Origin: Lodderomyces elongisporus
Lineage: Eukaryota > Ascomycota > Pichiomycetes > Serinales > Debaryomycetaceae
Direction of reading: 5' to 3'
Assembly: GCF_030384665.1 (NCBI RefSeq)
Contig: NC_083674.1
Location: forward strand, 1,178,001-1,242,000
Length of the DNA: 64,000 nt
Below the pieces are notes generated by a model. It saw nothing but the letters and a program-made list of their open reading frames with translations, had not been told where the DNA came from and searched no databases. Made by a program: the position numbers and the translations under genes. How positions within the stretch are numbered: the first letter of the stretch is position 1; each line of letters begins with the position of its first letter. Positions 31,089-39,590 of this stretch are shown piece by piece.

Positions 31089-33716
31089 TTACCATGGATT
31101 GGTTTCGAAATCATCATTTTTGGAATCACCCCATTCTCTATGTGCCAAAGAGTACGGCTTTTGAACATGCTTGAAAAGCTCGTCTCCTTTTAAACCGTCG
31201 TCTTTATACGATGACCTCTCTTTTACCGGATTCTTTGATTCTTGCTCAGTACCCTCGCCGACTTCACCAAGATCTTCTGATTCGGAATAATCATCTGGTG
31301 TTGCTTGAGTATACTCGTCTTTTTCCTCCATGCTTCTGTTCTCAGCAAGTATCTCATCTATATCGTCAATAATCTTGATTGGTAACGAAGGTTGATACTT
31401 TTTTCCACGCAAAATATGAGTTCCACCAATACCTGACCCATAATTGCTAATAAGCTCAGTGAGATTTGGTAAAGCTACTCCATATATGTAGTTGGGGTTC
31501 AAAAGAATAAATCTCTCTTTGCTTAAAAATGTCGATTGCGTCATATAATGTTGAAGACAATTTGCAACTTGCTCCTCGCCGCGCTCATTAACAAGTGACT
31601 TGATAAAGCTAACCAATGGTTTCGGTAATCTGGGTTCATGCACTTCATATTTGTAAAGCTTGTTGCTAACCTTCAAAAGTTGGTAGTAATTAATACTGTC
31701 AAACTGATTAATCGTATTGATCAAACTTTCCTCGGTACTTAACGACGACATACATTGCAACCATTGGAGAAGCTCAATCGTAGGTTGCAATTGGTATTTG
31801 CAAACATGGAACAAAGAATCGTAATAGAATTCCAAACATTGTGGATTTTTTTTGGGCAAAAGAGGGTTGGTATCTATCAAAAGATTATGCAACTCTTGTG
31901 ACGTTTGCACTTCCTCCTGGCCCATATTTGTACCACGGATCAATTTTTGTAACCCTCCAATATGTTCTGGTCTTTGGCATTGGAAATTATGGGAACGTAA
32001 CCAATCTTCAATTGATGATAAATTTAATCTTATTTGGACTGCTTTGGAGCGCGTGCAGTACCGACTCAGCGAGATTATGCTATTAAAAATGACGCAGTTT
32101 ATATAGTAAAACACTTGCGAGTAGGTTTGCATTCTAAACAAGTTATCCACCTTGTGGATTTTTAAAACATAGTCCAACGCACCAAGCACTTGGGTATACT
32201 TGATTGGAGAAGGTTTCATTAGCTCTTCTTGTGTAGGTGGATAAAGTGTTGCTAAAATATCATCATAATTGTTTGGGTGTGACTTGTTCTTTTTGAACAA
32301 GTTCCAATCCTTAGCATAAAGCGTATTTGACACATCAATCAAACTGGTGAAATTTAAAATACATTGGTCCACTAGTAAGTTTAATCGCGAGTTGATTGAA
32401 AAAGATAATGTAGCAATCAATGATTGAATTAAATTGATGATTTCTTGTAAAAACTGTGGGAAATGTTTGTAGATGTTTGACTTGCTAAAGTAAAAATGCA
32501 AAAATTGCAATGATGAAAGCCAGTAGCTTAGGAGGACAATATCTCCCGCACCGTATGCCGACTCATTATCTTGCAATGCCATGTTGAATGCTCCCGATTT
32601 CGTGTTGGTCACAGTTCGTAATCTTGCTGTGAAACAGTCAAACAAGAATTCAGAAAGCTCCCCGGATTCAAGCTTGAAAAACGCATATCTGACCAATTGG
32701 AATAGTATTGCTGCAGGAAGTTTTGTTTCGTGTTGATAAGTTGTTTTCAGTCTTAAATCAAACATATAATTAATCAAAGAGGGAATATCGCTATCAGTGA
32801 ATTGTATATACTGCTCAGATTGTAAAGTCTTGTAATCAAATTCTGGTAGTCGAGCTAGGTTAATATCCAGCGCAAGCACGCTTTCATCGTCCTCATTACC
32901 TAAAGGAGTATCCTGGTCGTACTTTGATCTTACTCCTTCCCTTTCCCCGTCTCTATCCTCATCAACCGTGCCCGATAGTGTGTGTAACTTTAATTTTGTC
33001 AGAATATCATCCTCAAACTCATCTTGAGGAATGAATGTGTTGATTTTGTAATAATCTTCACTGTCTGTGTTGGCTTTGCCCAATAAGTTGTGAGATCTGA
33101 AATACTCAACCATTTCATAATTCTCTGGGTTGATTAGCTTTACTGCATTTTTATTGCTTTTCTCCGGTGACAAAAAGGGGTCTGCTTGATATTTGAGTAA
33201 TAGTTCCACCATGTCCAATTGGTTTAAATGAACTGCCCACATCAAAGGTGTATAATTGACAAGTGTATCTGCGAGATCGGGGTTTGCGTTGTGATTTTGA
33301 AGCAATGACTCTGCTATATCCTCATTGCTGAAGCAAATGGCAAAAACAAGTGCAGTGACACCTGCTTGTTCCAAGGGATATAAACGGTCTACAAACTCTG
33401 GATATGTTCGCAAAATACTTTCCATGGTGACTAGATCGCCATTGCATGAGCTTTCAAAGAATTGAACAAGCAATGAATCGGACGCCTGCTCGCTATTAAC
33501 GTTGCCTTCTTTTTCTTTTTCTTCTTCTTCTTTTTCTTCTTTTTCTTCATTATTATTGCTGCTGCTAATTCTGGACTCAACTAGTTGCAATGCTTTGCGA
33601 CTTGCTTTAATCTGTTGCAATAATGGGTCTGAGTTGTTGCTTAGTATTGACAATTTATCACCAAAGCCAGCAACACTTGCACCTATTGTCGGAGTAGCAT
33701 CTAGCCAAGCACTCAT
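31089..33716 (-). CDS. Ankyrin-repeat plus dilute (DIL) domain protein
   Basis: 875 residues. An acidic Glu/Lys run (57-72) precedes ankyrin repeats at about 80-215 (AGVTALVFAICFSNEDIAESLL, TPLMWAVHLNQLDMVELLL). The region from about 390 to 730 resembles the myosin-V cargo-binding DIL fold: LSYWLSSLQFLHFYF near 397-411, then VFYYINCVIFNSIISL and AVQIRLNLSSIEDWLR (559-574), the counterpart of the 'GMQIRYNVSQLEEW' segment in class V myosins. No motor, neck IQ motifs or membrane span is present. The C-terminus is acidic and disordered-looking. Fungi are known to carry stand-alone ankyrin-DIL proteins of poorly defined function; a link to organelle or actin transport is inference. ATG at 33716. 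Confidence 0.8.
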   Translation of the reverse strand: MSAWLDATPTIGASVAGFGDKLSILSNNSDPLLQQIKASRKALQLVESRISSSNNNEEKEEKEEEEKEKEGNVNSEQASDSLLVQFFESSCNGDLVTMESILRTYPEFVDRLYPLEQAGVTALVFAICFSNEDIAESLLQNHNANPDLADTLVNYTPLMWAVHLNQLDMVELLLKYQADPFLSPEKSNKNAVKLINPENYEMVEYFRSHNLLGKANTDSEDYYKINTFIPQDEFEDDILTKLKLHTLSGTVDEDRDGEREGVRSKYDQDTPLGNEDDESVLALDINLARLPEFDYKTLQSEQYIQFTDSDIPSLINYMFDLRLKTTYQHETKLPAAILFQLVRYAFFKLESGELSEFLFDCFTARLRTVTNTKSGAFNMALQDNESAYGAGDIVLLSYWLSSLQFLHFYFSKSNIYKHFPQFLQEIINLIQSLIATLSFSINSRLNLLVDQCILNFTSLIDVSNTLYAKDWNLFKKNKSHPNNYDDILATLYPPTQEELMKPSPIKYTQVLGALDYVLKIHKVDNLFRMQTYSQVFYYINCVIFNSIISLSRYCTRSKAVQIRLNLSSIEDWLRSHNFQCQRPEHIGGLQKLIRGTNMGQEEVQTSQELHNLLIDTNPLLPKKNPQCLEFYYDSLFHVCKYQLQPTIELLQWLQCMSSLSTEESLINTINQFDSINYYQLLKVSNKLYKYEVHEPRLPKPLVSFIKSLVNERGEEQVANCLQHYMTQSTFLSKERFILLNPNYIYGVALPNLTELISNYGSGIGGTHILRGKKYQPSLPIKIIDDIDEILAENRSMEEKDEYTQATPDDYSESEDLGEVGEGTEQESKNPVKERSSYKDDGLKGDELFKHVQKPYSLAHREWGDSKNDDFETNPW

Positions 33717-34403
33717 TAGCCACTATTATTCAGAAAGGTAAAAAAAAAAAAAGAGAGAGAAAGAAAAAAAGGAATGCTTGTAGAGTTGTAATTGGAATAG
33801 GTGATGCTCGAAAATTGGTGTGTTTTATTTCGAATTTAGCAATTGATTTGTTAGAACTTGTATAATTCAAAATTAATTGAAGCCACTATAAACCCGCGGA
33901 GTGTCAGATTTTAGTTTTTCTTTATTTATTTTTTTTTTTTTTTTTTTGCCTTGAGAGAGAGAGGAGAGAAAAAAAATATTACCATGTCAAAGATTACAGG
34001 ATAAAGGATAAAGATTTGGAGTCCTAAAAAGAGAAAGAAAATTAGTAAAGAGAAAAAAATAAAACACAAATGTTTATTTGCATATATAAAAATGACATCG
34101 TTCTTTTCTTTTTTTTTTATTTATTTATTACTTACTTATTACCGAGAGATAACACGTTCGGTTTGATATAACTTTTAAACTTATACCAAAAGGATCAAAC
34201 TAAAGACAACCAAAATTTTAAAGATATTACACTAGGATAATCTACAGATTATTGCTAGCTTATCATTCTTAATTCTCCATTTCTGACCACCTACTACTCG
34301 CTTTTTCTTTTTTCTGCTTCACCTCCTCCTCCTTCTTATCAACAAAAAAAAAACAAACAAAAAAAAAAAAAATTAGATTTGACATCGTTCTACAATTTTG
34401 ATA
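33717..34403. other. Divergent intergenic region, ankyrin-DIL / MRL1-like
   Basis: 687 bp, with A/G-rich and poly(T) runs (33931-33947), TATTTATT repeats near 34120-34140, and a purine-rich leader just before the MRL1-like ATG. No recognised factor site. Confidence 0.5.
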
Positions 34404-35327
34404 ATGCCAAAATTTGCAAAAAAGACTATTATACCGGTTATCGCCATTACAATCATTCTAATCATAACGTTCTTAGAAACTTCTCATAATGATTCGCTAT
34501 ATCGAACATCAACACAAGTCTTTGATTCGCTCAGTCATTTATCATTCACATCGCCTGAAAACCCAAACAATCAGGAAAAACAACCACAACAAAATAAAAA
34601 CAAAAACAAGAACAAAAACAAAAAGCATAGTGTAAGCTCCGGTTCCAGCTCACTACTTCTGGGATCCAAGGATGAGCTGACAGAAATTAACGAGGTCAAA
34701 ATGGACCCTTGCACTGTTCAGAACCCGATTAGCAAGGGCTTTATTGATCTTCGAGGACTTTCTGCTCTGGGCAACGAAAACAAACCAATATCATGGAATG
34801 CAAAAGGGTACGATTCAGGGAAAAATTACACAATTAGTGTCTGCTCCAACCCATTTAAGAAACACCATGACGAGGCAACAGAAATACAAGACAAACTCAA
34901 CCAAACATTGATTGGAGCCTATTACATAGATGCGCTTACAAACAAGTATGTATCCATTGGCGAGTACTCTACAGAACCCAAATTTAGGGGCAGGAAACTC
35001 ACATTGACATACGAAAATGGCTCATACTGTAACTCTTATGATGTAAATACGGGTCTAAGATTGAGGAAATCCACTATTCTCACCTTCACGTGTGATCGAG
35101 AAATGTCTGCAAAAGCTTCCGTTTCGTACATTGGCAGCTCCAACGATTGTACATATTTTTTTGAGGTTAAAAGTCATCACGCTTGTCCCACAGCAGCAAA
35201 AGCGAATAATCTTGCAGCAGTTTGGATCTTTTTATTCATCTTTTTGGCCGCTTTGTTTGTATACCTCAGTGGCGGCTTATTATATAGACACATGAAAGGA
35301 AGCCGGAAAACTAGCAGCAAAGTATAG
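34404..35327 (+). CDS. MRL1: MRH-domain sorting receptor, probable Mrl1
   Basis: 307 residues from ATG 34404; two preceding in-frame codons start with TTG only. There is an N-terminal hydrophobic signal/anchor (about 8-24), a disordered lumenal Asn/Lys linker, then a mannose-6-phosphate-receptor homology domain (about 98-265). Visible pieces are PCTVQNP, GYDSGKNYTISVCSNP, GAYYIDALTNKYVSIGEYST, GRKLTLTYENGSYC, RKSTILTFTCDREM and CTYFFEVKSHHACP, with cysteines spaced as in MRH folds. A C-terminal membrane span (about 272-294) and a short basic tail follow. In yeast Mrl1 acts in vacuolar protein sorting through the Golgi and endosomes. Atg27 also has an MRH-like domain, but the RKSTI-x-TFTCDRE and ENGSYC text fits Mrl1 better. 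Confidence 0.75.
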   Translation: MPKFAKKTIIPVIAITIILIITFLETSHNDSLYRTSTQVFDSLSHLSFTSPENPNNQEKQPQQNKNKNKNKNKKHSVSSGSSSLLLGSKDELTEINEVKMDPCTVQNPISKGFIDLRGLSALGNENKPISWNAKGYDSGKNYTISVCSNPFKKHHDEATEIQDKLNQTLIGAYYIDALTNKYVSIGEYSTEPKFRGRKLTLTYENGSYCNSYDVNTGLRLRKSTILTFTCDREMSAKASVSYIGSSNDCTYFFEVKSHHACPTAAKANNLAAVWIFLFIFLAALFVYLSGGLLYRHMKGSRKTSSKV

Positions 35328-35589
35328 CAAAATCAAGTGTAAAGAATCAAAAAATAAGAAGGAATTCAAAAATAAAAAAAAAAAAATAACAAAAAGAATA
35401 GCAAAATAATTAACAGATTAAATAGCAAACATTATTAATGTACTACAAGAGCAGAGTGTAACATGATGTAGATGAGTGTAATTGAACAAAACAGAATATT
35501 TTTTTTTGGCCAAAATACAGTATGTTCATTGCCAAATTGATAGAATAAAAAAAATTGTTTTTTTTTAGCATTTATTAAACTTCACTTGC

Positions 35590-38493
35590 TTAAGAAGTGT
35601 ACAAACTATTCTTAACAATCTCTGCAAATCCTTCGGTCTCTGCTTTCACCTCGCTCCTTCCGACAATTTTACCTCCCGATTTGGCCAATCTGATTGAAGC
35701 TCCAACTTTACCGCCCCAGACATCTTTACCGAGCAATTTCAAAGAATGCGAATTCGAATCGTTGGAAACGTAATCAGATCCGTCGAGTGCCATCATATTT
35801 AATCTTGTCTTTAACACATTAACAGCTTTCTCCATTGTATCGACATTGCCAATATAACCAGTGGTAGAGTCTTGCTCGGATGGTAATGAGTCAAAAATGG
35901 CTGTAAAGTTTGAATTGTACAATGGATTAATGAAATCACCAGCTGATAATTCCAAATCATCAATCTGGTACTCATCAGACCAGCCATCATCTGATGGGTC
36001 AACTTGGCCCTCGTCATCAAGATCACGATTGGTGTATGCCACAGTGTTTCCAAATGCTGACAAAATATCACCATCGGCCAAACTTGGTGTGCTAAATGAC
36101 ACATAAACAACTCCCACTTCATCAGGTTTCAATTCCAGTATTGGCAAAATGAAATCTTCTTGGTACTCTTCGTTATCTGGTTGTGCAATAACTGAGATAT
36201 CCTGGAGCAAGGTATGTGGCAAAGTATTGTTTATATTGTACTGCAAAACCAATTTCTGTGACTCAAGGAAGAAATGCTTAACTACATTAACAACAATCTC
36301 ATTTTCTTTATCAGTAAGGAAAACTGGAGCAAGAGAGGATTTTGACAACTTGCCGTACGACTCAAACTCTGGGATACTCGAGAGCTCTTGTGCATATTCT
36401 TGTTGTTTCAACAACTCGTTAGCATTATGATCCCTTGCGGAATCGGATTGCTTTCCACTTGTTGCTGATTCTCCTGTACCACCTCTTCCGTTCCCGCCTG
36501 TAGCACTATCAATAGTACCTTGGGCCGAAGTCTCGCTGTTGTCGCGTTCAAAACTCTTTAACTTTCTATTGTACTCAATAGATTTTAATTCATCAGCAGA
36601 AACTGTTGGAACCTCGGAGATGTCAAACTTTTGCGCAAAGTTATCTGTATCGCTCAAATAGTTAACAAGCTTGCTTTCCAAAGTTGCCAAATCATATTTG
36701 AAATCGCTTACAATCAAATTCTTTTTTTTGTTGTTGATAAAGCTCAATGAGATTGCAGCCCTATCCCTCACTTCATCGTCAACATCATTCAAACATCTGG
36801 TCAAGAGAATAACAATATTCTTGGCCACATCTCCTCCGCAAACAGCGGCAAATTTAGCCAAAGAAATCACTGCCGATGATCTGACAATGGAGTTCTCTAG
36901 CACCAACCTGTTGTAAATATGTCTAATATAGTAGGATGGATTTGATGTAGTTGGACCTTCATCTCCCAACAAGTGCAAAATTCGAACAGAAAGTTCTGTA
37001 AACTCACAATCCTCGATAAATTCACACAAGTTCATCAAAATCAATTGCTTTGCACTGTCATTAGGTAAGAACTTTATCAAGTCAAAAAGAGCATCAACAA
37101 TAGCTGTTTTCAACTCCAAAGAGCCATCGTCTCTTAATAAATCGGTCAAAAACGATACCAATTTCTTGTGTTTTGAAGGGAATTTTAAGGCCAAATTCTC
37201 AGTAGCTTCAATAATGACAATCTTAAAGTCTTCGGTAATTTCATTCATCAATGAAGTCATTTTGCCAATCAACCTATCAACACTTTCGCCGCCGACAGTT
37301 GGTGCTGCGGTTGCTGCTGCTGCTGCTGCTGCCCCGGATCCTGAATCATTTTCAACCGTACCTGCACCCATTGTCTTCAACAAAGTAGTGATTGCTAATG
37401 TCGAAATGGATCTGTTAGTGTCATTAATCAACCCTTCCAATTCCAAATTGACCACCATGATCTTCTCGGGGTGCTTAATGGAGATCTTGTTGATCAATCT
37501 AATGGCTGCAAACCTTGTTGCAATACGTGGCACACCTAACAACTTTTGCAAAGTAGTAACAACCGACATGTATTGATCATTGGAGATTAAATGTTGCAAG
37601 TTGATTAAACTTTTGCAGGCCTCCAACTCAACCATATCTGACTTGTGTTTCAAAAATCCCGCCAAAACTGGATACAAGACGTTAAATAAACCCTCATCAT
37701 CGACGAGAAGCTTATTGATATATCTAATAAGCTGGATAATTGATAATGAGTTTTTGAGTGAAGATCCCTCGGACAAGGTTGTGATCAATTTCATCAAAGC
37801 CATCTTGTCGTGGTTTCTCAATTGGTAAATCAACCCCAAAGCATGGTATTGGTACATATAAGAGGTTGATGGTAAGTTTGAGGTTGAGTTTCCATAATAT
37901 TCATGAAGTTGAAACTGGTTGGATGGGAAGGATTTGTATGACTGAATAGTTTCCAAAGTTTCATTTGCAAACCTCTTCACCACGTCCTTGGCATGTGGTA
38001 AAAGGTTGTAAGAGGAAATCAATGCTGCTGAGGAAACAACCGGGTTCTTGTCAACTATGGCATTTTTAAATAATCTTTCGGCCGCAGTCACCGTGGTGGG
38101 GTCCAACACTTTCGATAAGGTCCTAATGGCATTGGGTTTGTATACTGCATCATTACCTTGAATATCCTTCATAATCGAAGAAGTTACCATCAAGATATCT
38201 TCTGAAGTTGCAGAGAGCTCTTTGATGGTTAAATACACCAATTGCCTTAGTGATTGATCCTTATGTTGGAAGAGCTTGGAGATTGAAAAAAATAAAGTAG
38301 TCGACTCTTGTGAAGGAAAACTTTCACCATTGTATAATAACCTCAACAATTTGGCCAACAACTGACGACACTTTTTGGCATTCACTGGGGTGGCATTGAA
38401 TTGTTGGAGACACTCTTGGAAAACAGCCATTTTATCAGGCGTTCCCGAAGTACTCGCATACGCATCCTGTTTCTTATATGACTGCGTTGACAT
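35590..38493 (-). CDS. SEC21: Coatomer gamma subunit (gamma-COP)
   Basis: 967 residues (Sc Sec21 is about 935). An adaptin-N/HEAT solenoid (about 20-590) opens with DKMAVFQECLQQFNATPVNAK and contains QSLRQLVYLTIKELS and AVYKPNAIRTLSKVLD, both typical of gamma-COP. A linker rich in Gly/Ser/Asn (about 660-700) leads to the C-terminal appendage and gamma-COP platform domain (about 715-967). An Ala-rich insert (AAAAAAATAAPT, about 382-393) encoded by a GCA repeat sits within the solenoid. Part of the COPI coat for Golgi-to-ER retrieval. Divergent from RTC6. Confidence 0.97.
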   Translation of the reverse strand: MSTQSYKKQDAYASTSGTPDKMAVFQECLQQFNATPVNAKKCRQLLAKLLRLLYNGESFPSQESTTLFFSISKLFQHKDQSLRQLVYLTIKELSATSEDILMVTSSIMKDIQGNDAVYKPNAIRTLSKVLDPTTVTAAERLFKNAIVDKNPVVSSAALISSYNLLPHAKDVVKRFANETLETIQSYKSFPSNQFQLHEYYGNSTSNLPSTSYMYQYHALGLIYQLRNHDKMALMKLITTLSEGSSLKNSLSIIQLIRYINKLLVDDEGLFNVLYPVLAGFLKHKSDMVELEACKSLINLQHLISNDQYMSVVTTLQKLLGVPRIATRFAAIRLINKISIKHPEKIMVVNLELEGLINDTNRSISTLAITTLLKTMGAGTVENDSGSGAAAAAAATAAPTVGGESVDRLIGKMTSLMNEITEDFKIVIIEATENLALKFPSKHKKLVSFLTDLLRDDGSLELKTAIVDALFDLIKFLPNDSAKQLILMNLCEFIEDCEFTELSVRILHLLGDEGPTTSNPSYYIRHIYNRLVLENSIVRSSAVISLAKFAAVCGGDVAKNIVILLTRCLNDVDDEVRDRAAISLSFINNKKKNLIVSDFKYDLATLESKLVNYLSDTDNFAQKFDISEVPTVSADELKSIEYNRKLKSFERDNSETSAQGTIDSATGGNGRGGTGESATSGKQSDSARDHNANELLKQQEYAQELSSIPEFESYGKLSKSSLAPVFLTDKENEIVVNVVKHFFLESQKLVLQYNINNTLPHTLLQDISVIAQPDNEEYQEDFILPILELKPDEVGVVYVSFSTPSLADGDILSAFGNTVAYTNRDLDDEGQVDPSDDGWSDEYQIDDLELSAGDFINPLYNSNFTAIFDSLPSEQDSTTGYIGNVDTMEKAVNVLKTRLNMMALDGSDYVSNDSNSHSLKLLGKDVWGGKVGASIRLAKSGGKIVGRSEVKAETEGFAEIVKNSLYTS

Positions 38494-39068
38494 TGGACTT
38501 TTGTAATGCAGATTCAGTATGGATTGGTGTTGTTCTCGAGAAAGTGGTGGTGCTGGTACTGATGGAGGGTAGTGCTTGTCGTTGTTGTTTTCGTCTCTGT
38601 TGTTTCTGTTGTTTCTGTATTTGTTTCTGTTGTTTCTGTATTTGTTTCTGTTGTTGTTGTTGTAAATGTTAATGTTGTGCGTCGTTGTCTGTCGTTGATA
38701 CTACTTTCTCAGAGTACGTGTCTGAATCTGATTTCAATTTTCATCAAAAATTAGAGTGTCGTGGGAATTTTTACAAAATTTTCCACCCAATATTATAACT
38801 TTCAACACCTTGCATCTACAAAACAAAGAGCCATTGCTCGCTATACCCTAGAACATCATTCAACACCAATACCTTTCACTTCTAATCGTCGCTAACTGCA
38901 TTCACATACACCACCACTCACACTCACACCACCACTCACACCCACACCCACACACACACTCACACCTCCATCTTTTCCCATACTCTCCCATCTTTTTCCC
39001 ATCTTTTTCCCATCTTTTTCCCATTTGCATTCACCAAACTTGTGCCACCTTTAAGATAATTCTCAAAT
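38494..39068. promoter_or_regulatory. Divergent promoter region SEC21 / RTC6 with repeats
   Basis: Contains TGTTGTTTC/TTTGTTTC repeats (38580-38665), a CAC/CACA-rich stretch (38900-38966) and three exact copies of the 11-mer ATCTTTTTCCC at 38990-39022, 47 bp before the RTC6 ATG. No recognised regulator site. Confidence 0.55.
38990..39022. repeat. 11-bp tandem repeat (ATCTTTTTCCC x3)
   Basis: Three exact head-to-tail copies in the RTC6 leader, flanked by a diverged copy on the left (38970-38989). Confidence 0.9.
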
Positions 39069-39311
39069 ATGTTGTCCCTTGTCAAAGTTTTTACCCTGCT
39101 GATACGTTCAAACACCAATAAACCCTTATTTAATGCTTCTCCTTCGTTGTATAAACCAGTTGTTGGTCTGTTATACCAACCATTAAGAACCTTTAAAGTC
39201 AGGACAGCTGTGAAATGTTATTGCAAAGATTGCTATATGGTAAGGAGAAAAGGAAGAGTTTACGTTTATTGCAAGAGTAATGGTAAGCACAAACAAAGAC
39301 AAGGTAGATAA
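39069..39311 (+). CDS. RTC6: Mitochondrial ribosomal protein bL36m (Rtc6)
   Basis: 80 residues with a presequence-like N-terminus (about 1-40, basic, no acids) followed by the short bL36 zinc-ribbon: [36 protein letters not shown]. The C-x2-C...C...H ligands of bL36 are all present. It belongs to the mitochondrial large subunit. The 3' spacer (39312-39590) contains AAAAAACC-type repeats (39486-39545). Confidence 0.95.
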   Translation: MLSLVKVFTLLIRSNTNKPLFNASPSLYKPVVGLLYQPLRTFKVRTAVKCYCKDCYMVRRKGRVYVYCKSNGKHKQRQGR

Positions 39312-39483
39312 ATATGAAAATACTTGATTATTTTTTTGGTTGTTATTGTTGCTGCTGTTGTCGTTGTGATATCATGTACATAGAATACAAGTAATAAACG
39401 GAAGAAACGATTTGCTTTAATAGCATACATTTCAGAATTTACATTTAAAGATATATATCATGTATTCATTTGGAGTAAGGTGT

Positions 39484-39572
39484 AAGGAAAAAAACTAAAA
39501 ACCAAAAAACCAAAAAACCAAGAAACCAAAAAACCAAAAAAACCAAGAATCAAAAAATCAGAAAATCAAAAT
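39484..39572. repeat. AAAAAACC-type A-rich repeat
   Basis: Roughly ten imperfect units of A5-7CC drifting into A5-6TC at the right end, in the convergent spacer between RTC6 and TCO89. Confidence 0.75.
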
Positions 39573-39590
39573 TAAGATATTCCGTTCTTG

